Notes under the pieces: generated by a model
What the model was told of the DNA's origin: nothing
Seen by the model: only the letters and a program-made list of their open reading frames with translations
Databases searched by the model: none
Program-made: the position numbers and the translations under genes
Source: Candidatus Pacearchaeota archaeon
GTDB taxonomy: Archaea; Nanoarchaeota; Nanoarchaeia; Pacearchaeales; GW2011-AR1
Reading direction: 5' to 3'
DNA: 11,500 nucleotides
Assembly: GCA_002686195.1 (NCBI GenBank)
Contig: NZAS01000098.1
Location: 6,831 to 18,330 of the forward strand
Shown: piece after piece, positions 1 through 6,249 of the stretch
How the letters are laid out: each line of letters opens with the position of its first letter
Numbering within the stretch: position 1 is the stretch's first letter

Positions 1-1
1 C

Positions 2-1462
2 TATTTACAAACACAGCAAACTGATGTCTATGATATAGACAGCTTATGGGAATCAATTGGAACATACAATCCTGGATTATTTAGCGGCGGACTACAAGCT
101 GGACAGACCGCAATAGGTGCAATACAAGCTGTTGGTGGAGCACTGGCAGGCGGCGAGGCTTTACGAAAAAATCCGACCGGAATCGAAGAATACAAAGTGC
201 ATCAGCTTAGAAAGTCTATATCAAAAATAATTGAAGCACTGACGGTGCGAGATGTTCAGGCAGGTGACATACCAAGAGAAGAAAGTGAACCTGAAGACGT
301 TGAAACAGAAGAAGAAATTGCGCCAGATCCCACTGCCAGTGATAGACAGCCTGGCCAAGCTAGCACAGCTTCTGGTGTGGATTCAAGTAGAGATGAACAA
401 TTTGAACCTGTTCGAAGACTAGAGAGAGGAACAGCTTACTTAGATCATACAGATGCTAATGAAGGCATTGCGTGGTTTTGGTTAAATGACGGTTCTATTG
501 TTATGGCTAGAGACTACTGGCAGCCAGAACTTCGGGGAGTGCGCATGAAGACGCTACACCCTACATATATTCACACATCTCGTAGAGACGATGATTGGCA
601 AGAGATTGCTGAAAAATTTCAACATAGTATGGAGAGCAGGTCTCTTGAAAAAAACCATGGCGTTCTTGATAACTTTCTAGATTCTATACAAGATCAGCTT
701 ATAGATAGTGATGACTTAGGTCTATTGCCTGTTGAATCAATGCAGTACAATGAACTTTATCAAACCAGTGACGGTGATATGAGATGGCTAGTGAGACCTG
801 ATGATATGATTATAAACTTAGTACTTTCTCACATAGGGAGTGAGTGGACGGGAGTAAAATATCCTAAAACAGACGATAATGACACATACAGGGGAGTCCT
901 GGCTGCCCTGGTGAGTGATCTCAGGGCTCGCAGGCTGACTAAGATACATGGTGCAGAAGATGTTATAGCCAATATTGACAGCTATACGACAATTGGTGCT
1001 CCAAAAGTAGCTGATGATGCTGAGGTTCAACCTGAAGAAGCTTCTGATGGCACGCCAGACACGGTTGAAGATGAACAGCCCACCGAGGAGCAGGATCCTG
1101 AACAGTTTGTTTCACCGTCTAGCTCATCATATGCACGAAGAGCAGCAATACAGGGACCAGACGGAGAGAGTCAAAGAATTAGTCGTGGCGGTCGACTTAG
1201 AGCCTGGAAGATAGCAGATAGAGAAAGACAGACATTTGACTTTGGACCGGGTATTGGTGATAGAGTGGTTGAGAAAATATCGATTTCAGGTCCCCCTGAG
1301 TCGTGGCAGCCAGGCTGGCAATCTAGATCATTTAGAAATAAGATTATTACTGTCAATGTTAAGGGTGCTATTGCAAAATGGAAGATCGGTAGAAATCATA
1401 CGCTAAGAAGTGAAATAGAGACCCTTATAAGACAAAATCCAGATAAATTTGAAGCTCAATAA
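2..1462 (+). CDS. Large protein of unknown function, 5'-truncated by window edge; possible virion-associated protein
   Basis: The reading frame is open from base 2 to the TAA at 1460-1462 with no stop. The gene therefore enters from the left, and the GTG at 197 is probably internal. About 486 codons are visible. The first part holds a Gly/Ala-rich segment (codons near bases 62-165) that could be a hydrophobic or amphipathic helix. An acidic, Pro/Glu/Thr-rich linker follows (about bases 270-400), then a globular stretch rich in Trp, Asp and Tyr (about 420-1000). A second acidic linker (about 1010-1120) leads to a basic, Ser/Arg/Gly-rich C-terminal region ending in a short beta/helix-looking domain. 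The gene looks richer in G+C than its downstream neighbours. Its last bases overlap the end of the convergent minus-strand metallopeptidase gene by 7 nt. I do not recognise the family. Modular architecture with flexible acidic linkers would fit a phage structural or injected protein, but this is only inference. Confidence 0.8.
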   Translation, partial: YLQTQQTDVYDIDSLWESIGTYNPGLFSGGLQAGQTAIGAIQAVGGALAGGEALRKNPTGIEEYKVHQLRKSISKIIEALTVRDVQAGDIPREESEPEDVETEEEIAPDPTASDRQPGQASTASGVDSSRDEQFEPVRRLERGTAYLDHTDANEGIAWFWLNDGSIVMARDYWQPELRGVRMKTLHPTYIHTSRRDDDWQEIAEKFQHSMESRSLEKNHGVLDNFLDSIQDQLIDSDDLGLLPVESMQYNELYQTSDGDMRWLVRPDDMIINLVLSHIGSEWTGVKYPKTDDNDTYRGVLAALVSDLRARRLTKIHGAEDVIANIDSYTTIGAPKVADDAEVQPEEASDGTPDTVEDEQPTEEQDPEQFVSPSSSSYARRAAIQGPDGESQRISRGGRLRAWKIADRERQTFDFGPGIGDRVVEKISISGPPESWQPGWQSRSFRNKIITVNVKGAIAKWKIGRNHTLRSEIETLIRQNPDKFEAQ

Positions 1463-1896
1463 GCTCTTTTATTCTTTATTACCCTCTCGTATATTCTTCT
1501 TCTATTTTTATCACTCTTCGCAAATCTCTTTATTAGCTCACCAGCCTTTGCATTAGCCTGGTCCTCATGAAATCCTCCAACATCCTGCACGGGCCCATTA
1601 ATTAGACCAGTCTCATCTTGCATCATATGTGTCATCTCATGTGCAATCGATCTAAGAATGTCAACTAGAGCTCTGTTCTTTCCGTATATCTTTATGGAAT
1701 TTTTTCCAACATGATATGCCGCTGTTGTTCCAATTCCGTGTTTATTTCTGTCTGAAACGATTAATATTTCAAACGGACCGTCTATTGGAAGGTGATCAGC
1801 ACAAAAATTACAAAACTCTCCAATGAGCTTCGCCGCTTCATCAGTTAGATCAACACCATCCATGACATATAGCTTTCTTTTCATCTTTAGTCCCAT
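1456..1896 (-). CDS. Small HExxH zinc metallopeptidase
   Basis: A 146-residue protein with a clear zincin motif HEMTH (His86, Glu87, His90). About 20 residues later comes Glu111 in the stretch HEDQANAKAGEL. The Glu-x-x-Ala-Asn-x-x-Ala-Gly pattern resembles the third-ligand helix of ImmA-like (M78-type) gluzincins, so Glu111 is the likely third zinc ligand. No signal peptide or membrane segment is visible, so it probably acts in the cytoplasm or as part of a particle. The substrate is unknown. The start is uncertain: ATG 1896 has no Shine-Dalgarno and lies 3 nt from a hairpin, whereas the in-frame ATG at 1884 (Met5) has GGGA 6 nt upstream and may be the true start. It lies 52 nt downstream of the serine protease gene on the same strand and is probably co-transcribed with it. 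Being a peptidase is well supported; the exact family is not. Confidence 0.85.
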   Translation of the reverse strand: MGLKMKRKLYVMDGVDLTDEAAKLIGEFCNFCADHLPIDGPFEILIVSDRNKHGIGTTAAYHVGKNSIKIYGKNRALVDILRSIAHEMTHMMQDETGLINGPVQDVGGFHEDQANAKAGELIKRFAKSDKNRRRIYERVIKNKRAY

Positions 1897-1899
1897 AGC

Positions 1900-1916
1900 G
1901 ATGATGTGTTATCATC
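1900..1916 (-). other. Hairpin just upstream of metallopeptidase gene
   Basis: A perfect 6-bp inverted repeat, GATGAT at 1900-1905 and ATCATC at 1911-1916, with a 5-nt loop. It lies between the serine protease gene and the metallopeptidase gene and ends 3 nt before the ATG at 1896. No T-tract follows, so it is not a normal terminator. It could modulate translation, or be chance in AT-rich DNA. Confidence 0.3.
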
Positions 1917-1948
1917 TAAGACTAATTATTCTATAGCCTCAAGAAACA

Positions 1949-2731
1949 TCAATTAAGAAATGACATAGTGCTATTTGATGCATCATCTAGAAAGCTTCTT
2001 ACAGACGTCACACCGACACCAATAGATGTGAAATCAAATGCTCGTGGGGACATCTGTATCATTCCAATAATATCTCCGTCTATATTCAGAATAACACTAC
2101 CTGAGCTTCCAAATGTTGATGGAATTGTGTAGAAGCAATTTCCACTGTACCCGCAACCTGAGAATATTCCCTCGAAGTGGAGGCCGACCTCTTTCATTTC
2201 AAAGCCAGCTGGTGCTGATATTGCATATACTTTTTCACCTATCTCTGGCATTCTCTCTGCTACTCTGACATCTACAACATTTGGCATATCAGATGATAAT
2301 AGACATAGATCATATCTTGCATCTGTGTACCTTATTTTACCTTTCCAGAGCCCGCCAGATACATCAGATATATAAATTTTTGTATCTATTACGTCATATT
2401 CTGACATATATCCTGTCATTCCGTGCTCTTCTGGTTTGCAAAAATGATTTGCAGTTAATATGAATGTTTTACTATCTTTACTTGTGAATGCTAGGCCTGA
2501 AGCTGAGCTGATATTTTCACTTTCTATTTGAATATTATTTTCACATGTAATGCCTGTATCACATTTTACTACTATTGTCTTAGACATGACTATGCTTGTG
2601 AAATTTTCTTCTGGTAGGTCACTCTTTAACCATTTTTGGTCTTTACTTAATAAAAATACTGAAAAAATGACAATTATAACAGAAAGTACCTTAATCATCC
2701 TTATAGAGAAATTATTATTTGATGCTTTCAT
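1949..2731 (-). CDS. Membrane-anchored trypsin-like serine protease
   Basis: A 260-residue protein. Residues 11-28 form an uncleaved-looking hydrophobic signal anchor after a short basic N-terminus, with no lipobox or clear cleavage site, so the protease domain should lie outside the cytoplasmic membrane. The chymotrypsin-fold triad can be traced: His96 in TANHFC (the TAAHC box), Asp141 in YDLCLL, and Ser210 in GSSGS (the GxSGG box). The following strand (VILNIDGDIIGM) is typical of S1/HtrA-like proteases. Several cysteines (57, 63, 98, 143, 193, 199) could form disulfides, which fits an extracytoplasmic site. No PDZ domain follows, unlike DegP/HtrA. The gene is divergent from the cupin gene. 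The Shine-Dalgarno at 2750-2754 is ideally placed for a three-codon mini-ORF whose stop overlaps this start, so this start may be translationally coupled. Biological substrate unknown. Confidence 0.88.
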   Translation of the reverse strand: MKASNNNFSIRMIKVLSVIIVIFSVFLLSKDQKWLKSDLPEENFTSIVMSKTIVVKCDTGITCENNIQIESENISSASGLAFTSKDSKTFILTANHFCKPEEHGMTGYMSEYDVIDTKIYISDVSGGLWKGKIRYTDARYDLCLLSSDMPNVVDVRVAERMPEIGEKVYAISAPAGFEMKEVGLHFEGIFSGCGYSGNCFYTIPSTFGSSGSVILNIDGDIIGMIQMSPRAFDFTSIGVGVTSVRSFLDDASNSTMSFLN

Positions 2732-2739
2732 ATTTTCAT
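2728..2739 (-). promoter_or_regulatory. Three-codon leader mini-ORF overlapping protease start
   Basis: On the minus strand ATG-AAA-ATA-TGA (Met-Lys-Ile-stop) runs from 2739 to 2728. Its TGA overlaps the protease ATG (2731-2729) in an ATGA junction. The only good Shine-Dalgarno, AGGAG at 2754-2750, is 10 nt before the mini-ORF ATG but 18 nt before the protease ATG. Ribosomes would therefore naturally initiate on the mini-ORF and reinitiate on the protease. It may limit protease expression. Confidence 0.4.
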
Positions 2740-2794
2740 ATTAATTTTACTCCTAAACAGGTTAAAGTGTAATTTTAATTTTGTAGAGAAATAA

Positions 2795-3151
2795 ATGACT
2801 TCTAAAATTATCAAAAAACCCTGGGGATTTGAAGAGATCTGGGCGCAGACTGAAGGTTATGTCGGAAAGTTTTTAACAATATACCCAGACAATAAGCTAA
2901 GTCTTCAATATCATGAAAAAAAAGAAGAGACCATACGAGTAATCAGCGGAGATCTCTTCTTGCATTATGGTACACATAATCACTTAAAAATTGACAAACT
3001 GCAATCTGGTGATACTTTTCACATTACACCAGGAACTGTTCATAGATTTGAAGCAAAATCGACTGAGGTTTTACTCGCTGAGGTTAGCACACCTGAACTA
3101 TTAGATGTAGTTAGAATAGAAGATGACTATGGTAGAGCTGACAGTGATTAA
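2795..3151 (+). CDS. Cupin protein, type II mannose-6-phosphate isomerase-like
   Basis: A 118-residue single cupin. It starts with the KPWGFEEIWA-type opening usual in the C-terminal isomerase domain of GDP-mannose pyrophosphorylase/phosphomannose isomerases and in small sugar isomerase-like cupins. The first cupin motif covers about residues 36-52 (LSLQYHEKKEETIRVISG), with His40 and Glu44/45 as metal ligands. The second is PGTVHRF (79-85), with His83. It ends in the typical tail IEDDYGRAD. The usual HxH pair is reduced to one His (YHEKKEE), so metal geometry may differ. Known relatives isomerise phosphorylated sugars for surface polysaccharide synthesis; activity on mannose-6-phosphate here is not proven. 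It is divergent from the protease gene and is followed after 12 nt by the Nudix gene, probably as one operon. Confidence 0.85.
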   Translation: MTSKIIKKPWGFEEIWAQTEGYVGKFLTIYPDNKLSLQYHEKKEETIRVISGDLFLHYGTHNHLKIDKLQSGDTFHITPGTVHRFEAKSTEVLLAEVSTPELLDVVRIEDDYGRADSD

Positions 3152-3163
3152 ATACTTAGCTAT

Positions 3164-3598
3164 ATGATACGAAAGTATGTCAAAGCTATATTAGAATCCG
3201 ATGTTTTAAAGACAAACGCAGGAATTGTGATAGTTAGAAAATTTGACAATGAGTGGAAGGTATTATGTCTTCAAAAACATGATGGCACCTATGATATCAC
3301 TAAAGGAATGATTGAACCAGGTGAATCACCCATTGAAGCTGCACTGAGAGAAGCATATGAAGAATCTGGAATAGATGATCTAAGTTTTACATGGGGATCT
3401 GATCCTATTTCATATGGAAAAGGTGTTTGTTTTGTTGCACAGACATCTCAAGATCCTATAATTCTTCCCAATCCTGTTACAGGAATAGTAGAACATAAAT
3501 CATATAAATGGAAAAGCTTTAAAGACACAACAGAATCAATTTTAAATTATCTTATTCCAGCTATTCATTATGCTCAGAACCTTGTAGAAGAGTTATAG
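3164..3598 (+). CDS. Nudix hydrolase
   Basis: A 144-residue protein with a perfect Nudix box at residues 48-70: Gly48, Glu54, Arg62-Glu63, Glu66-Glu67, Gly69, matching G-x5-E-x7-REUxEExGU. The Glu cluster binds the divalent metal used to hydrolyse a nucleoside diphosphate linked to another moiety. The N-terminal strand AGIVIVRK and the following KVLCLQKHDGTYDITKG fit the fold. The substrate (dNTP, diadenosine polyphosphate, NAD or ADP-ribose, capped RNA or nucleotide sugar) cannot be read from sequence. No good Shine-Dalgarno precedes ATG 3164; translation may be coupled to the cupin gene 12 nt upstream. Pairing with a sugar-isomerase-like cupin makes a nucleotide-sugar role conceivable. Confidence 0.93.
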   Translation: MIRKYVKAILESDVLKTNAGIVIVRKFDNEWKVLCLQKHDGTYDITKGMIEPGESPIEAALREAYEESGIDDLSFTWGSDPISYGKGVCFVAQTSQDPIILPNPVTGIVEHKSYKWKSFKDTTESILNYLIPAIHYAQNLVEEL

Positions 3599-3726
3599 TT
3601 ATCTAATAGAGATAGCTATCTATAGAATTATATTATTAATCTATAATAAACACTATTATGATAGTTGAAGATGTTTATAGCGAATACAAATTATTTTTTT
3701 AAGTTATCATTTTATCTGGACACAAC
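3599..3726 (+). promoter_or_regulatory. Intergenic region before the yeaH-spoVR-prkA run, with candidate promoter
   Basis: This 128-nt very AT-rich gap is the longest one in the window not containing the tmRNA. It holds a 12-nt palindrome (AGATAGCTATCT, 3610-3621) and a consensus -10 hexamer TATAAT at 3642-3647. No recognisable -35 box lies 17 nt upstream. It is the natural place for the promoter of the downstream plus-strand block and the end of the cupin/Nudix transcript. The palindrome lacks a T-tract and could be an operator. Confidence 0.3.
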
Positions 3727-4905
3727 ATGTCAATATTTAGAAATCACAAGACTTCAGCTGATAGATCGGCAACTGACAGGAGCAGACATAAAGAAAAAAT
3801 AAAGAAAGCAATACATGACGGAATTCACAATATTGTATCAAATGAATCAATCATTGGACAAGATGGAAAAAAGAAGATAAGAATACCCGTCAGAGGGATC
3901 AAGGAGTATAGATTTGTCTACGGTTCAAATGAAAAAAATAAAAAGACAGGCTCAGCACCAGGAAAAAATATTAGAAGGGGTCAAATAATAGGACCTCGAA
4001 AATCCGCTGCGGATAAAAAAGGAGATAAGGCTGGAAAGGAAGCAGGTGAGGAATTTTATGATGTTGAAATTACCCTAGAAGAGCTATCTCATTACCTGTT
4101 TGATGATTTAAACTTACCAGATCTTGAAAAGAAAAAATTTAAAAAAATCTTATCTAACAAATGGAAAAGAAAAGGCTACAAAGATGCAGGAATTCGCCCA
4201 AGACTATCAAAAAAAGAGACACTTAAAAATAAAATAAGGCGACAAAAAATTGCAAAAAGTCTTGAAAATGATGATAGTGTAGACGACTGCGATAATACAA
4301 GATTTCCGTTTCACAAAGACGACTTAAAATATAAAAATATCAAACAGTCCACAAGAGAAAATAGTAACGCTGTGATATTTTTTATTATGGATACATCTGG
4401 GTCTATGACAAATGATAAAAAGTTTATTGCCAGATCATTTTTCTTTCTTCTTTATCACTTTATTAGGCACAAATATAACCACACAGAGATTGTGTTCATA
4501 TCACATACAATTAAAGCTAAAGAGGTGTCAGAAGATGACTTCTTTAAAAGAGGAAGCAGTGGTGGAACATTCATATCCTCAGGATTGGAAAAGTGTCTTG
4601 AAATATGTAAAAAAAGATATCATAAAGAAAACTGGAACATATACACGTTTCACTGCTCTGATGGTGATAATTGGCCTGAGGATAATGATAAATCAATTTC
4701 ACTTTCTTTAACACTAAGAGACCTATGTCAGCTATATTGCTTTATACAGGTTTCCCCGAACAGTGAAGTTGAATCTATGTGGACTGACGGGGGCATGATA
4801 AAGAAATATGAACCTATTACAGATTCAAAATTTAAGGTCTCAAACATTCCAGATAAAGATCATGTGTGGCCTGAATTTCTGAAAATATTTGGAGGAAGAA
4901 TATAA
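3727..4905 (+). CDS. yeaH: YeaH/YhbH family protein (DUF444, von Willebrand A domain)
   Basis: A 392-residue protein, close in length to family members. The N-terminus (DRSATDRSRHKEKIKKAI) matches the family opening; a basic Gly/Lys linker (residues about 66-108) follows, then the conserved YDVEITLEEL segment (111-120). The C-terminal half is a von Willebrand A-type fold. Its metal-ion adhesion site is DTSGSMT (Asp222, Ser224, Ser226), with the distal Thr281 in SSGGT and Asp312 near the third loop. In enterobacteria the homologue is encoded next to the PrkA kinase (yeaG) and is expressed under RpoS control in nitrogen starvation and stationary phase; in Bacillus YhbH is sporulation-associated. 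The VWA domain probably mediates partner binding for the AAA+ kinase PrkA. The stop codon abuts the spoVR start, implying translational coupling. Confidence 0.95.
   Translation: MSIFRNHKTSADRSATDRSRHKEKIKKAIHDGIHNIVSNESIIGQDGKKKIRIPVRGIKEYRFVYGSNEKNKKTGSAPGKNIRRGQIIGPRKSAADKKGDKAGKEAGEEFYDVEITLEELSHYLFDDLNLPDLEKKKFKKILSNKWKRKGYKDAGIRPRLSKKETLKNKIRRQKIAKSLENDDSVDDCDNTRFPFHKDDLKYKNIKQSTRENSNAVIFFIMDTSGSMTNDKKFIARSFFFLLYHFIRHKYNHTEIVFISHTIKAKEVSEDDFFKRGSSGGTFISSGLEKCLEICKKRYHKENWNIYTFHCSDGDNWPEDNDKSISLSLTLRDLCQLYCFIQVSPNSEVESMWTDGGMIKKYEPITDSKFKVSNIPDKDHVWPEFLKIFGGRI
4891..4898 (+). promoter_or_regulatory. Strong ribosome binding site for spoVR
   Basis: GGAGGAAG inside the last codons of yeaH, with 10 nt between GGAGG and the spoVR ATG at 4906. 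The ATG follows the yeaH TAA with no gap. This fixes the start and indicates coupled translation. Confidence 0.75.
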
Positions 4906-6213
4906 ATGTCTGATTGGTCATTTTCTGATCTCAAAATATGGGATGAAAAAATATGCACAATAGCAGACAGCTACGGCCTAGACTGGCATCCTGTTAACTA
5001 CGAAGTATGTGATTACTATGAAATGATAGGCCATATGTCATATTTTGGAATGCCTTCTCATTATCAGCACTGGTCTTACGGTAAGTCATTTGAAAGAACA
5101 CACCAGATGTACAATGCTGGCATAGAGGGACTTCCGTATGAATTGATTATTAATTCTAATCCTGCAATTGCATATTTGATGAGACAGAATCACTTATATC
5201 TACAGATAATGATAATGGCACACTGTGTGGGACACAGTGACTTCTTTAAGAACAATAGAATGTTTAGAAATACAATGCCTGATAGCATAGTCTCTAAATT
5301 TAGAAACTCCAGACAAAGAATTCAATCATATACTGAAAATCCAAACATAGGATTAGAAAGAGTTGAAAAATTTATTGATATTCTTCACACAATTAAATTT
5401 CAAACTGAAAGAAATGAAAAAAAGAGAAAAACACGAAAAGAGATAAAGTCTGACCTGATTGAAAAAATTAATAATGACAGTTCAGGAAAGTACGATAATA
5501 TTGATATTAATGCACACATTCTTGAGCCAGACTATGATCTTCTAGGATTCCTGCTCGACTATGCTAAACATCTAGAAGATTGGCAACTAGATCTAATAGA
5601 AGTAATAAGAGATGAGTCTCAATATCTAATTCCGCAAATAAGAACAAAGATATTAAATGAGGGCTGGGCAAGCTTTATTCACTACAAAATATTCCATGAA
5701 TTAGATCTGCCACAAGGTCTTCATATACCCTGCTTAAAATCACACAATCAAGTAATAAGACCGCACGTTGGCAATATCAACCCATATCATCTTGGATTTT
5801 ATCTATTTAAAAAAATAGAAGAGGAAAAAGGATTTGAAGAATGTCTTTTCATTAGAGAGATACATGACGATGAAGCAGCGTTGAGAATGTACTTAGATGA
5901 TAAAGACTGCTTAGAGCTAAATCTTTTCTCATATTCTGAAAAAAAGAAATCTCACACAATTGATGAAATATCTGATGACGACGGCTGGAAAAAAGTAAAA
6001 AATGACCTCATAAAGGGAACTGGGCTAAATTCAATTCCCGTTGTATGCGTCGCAGATATATCAAAATCAGGAAATTTAATTCTACAGCACGATCATGACG
6101 GAAGAGATCTTCAACTTGAATATGCTGAGCAAGTTGTGGAAGGAATGTCTGAACTTTGGCCACACCAGGTAAAATTCTTTACAATAATAGAGGACGAACC
6201 CTGGGAGATTTGA
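4906..6213 (+). CDS. spoVR: SpoVR family protein
   Basis: A 435-residue protein, somewhat shorter than the E. coli homologue YcgB (about 510). Family signatures are clear: the aromatic/His-rich block from YEMIGHMSYFGMPSHYQHW (38-56) through SYGKSFERTHQMY; NSNPAIAYLMRQN (83-95); the HCVGHSDFF motif (106-114); EGWASFIHY (252-260); and NPYHLGFYLF (292-301). Conserved His/Glu residues in these motifs suggest a metal site, but the biochemical function of SpoVR is not established. In Bacillus it affects spore cortex formation. In proteobacteria it is co-expressed with PrkA and YeaH, exactly the neighbours found here, so I infer one functional complex or pathway. The region between about 165 and 195 is charged and Lys-rich, probably a flexible insertion. 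Confidence 0.95.
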   Translation: MSDWSFSDLKIWDEKICTIADSYGLDWHPVNYEVCDYYEMIGHMSYFGMPSHYQHWSYGKSFERTHQMYNAGIEGLPYELIINSNPAIAYLMRQNHLYLQIMIMAHCVGHSDFFKNNRMFRNTMPDSIVSKFRNSRQRIQSYTENPNIGLERVEKFIDILHTIKFQTERNEKKRKTRKEIKSDLIEKINNDSSGKYDNIDINAHILEPDYDLLGFLLDYAKHLEDWQLDLIEVIRDESQYLIPQIRTKILNEGWASFIHYKIFHELDLPQGLHIPCLKSHNQVIRPHVGNINPYHLGFYLFKKIEEEKGFEECLFIREIHDDEAALRMYLDDKDCLELNLFSYSEKKKSHTIDEISDDDGWKKVKNDLIKGTGLNSIPVVCVADISKSGNLILQHDHDGRDLQLEYAEQVVEGMSELWPHQVKFFTIIEDEPWEI

Positions 6214-6231
6214 TATAATTAATACTATACT

Positions 6232-6240
6232 AGGGAAGAG
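6232..6240 (+). promoter_or_regulatory. Ribosome binding site for prkA
   Basis: AGGGAAGAG lies 9 nt before the ATG at 6250, in the 36-nt gap after spoVR. It supports that start. A TATAAT at 6214-6219 in the same gap has no matching -35 box and is probably chance. Confidence 0.55.
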
Positions 6241-6249
6241 CATCACTAA

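Noticed and set aside
3610..3621. Palindrome AGATAGCTATCT considered as an intrinsic terminator
   Set aside because: It has no loop and no T-tract, so it is more like an operator or chance and was only noted within the intergenic entry.
4412..4711. A 99-codon plus-strand frame inside yeaH
   Set aside because: It is an out-of-frame shadow of the VWA domain, whose metal-binding motif is clear in the main frame.
6214..6219. TATAAT before prkA considered as a promoter
   Set aside because: No -35-like element at the proper distance, and such hexamers are expected by chance in this AT-rich DNA.
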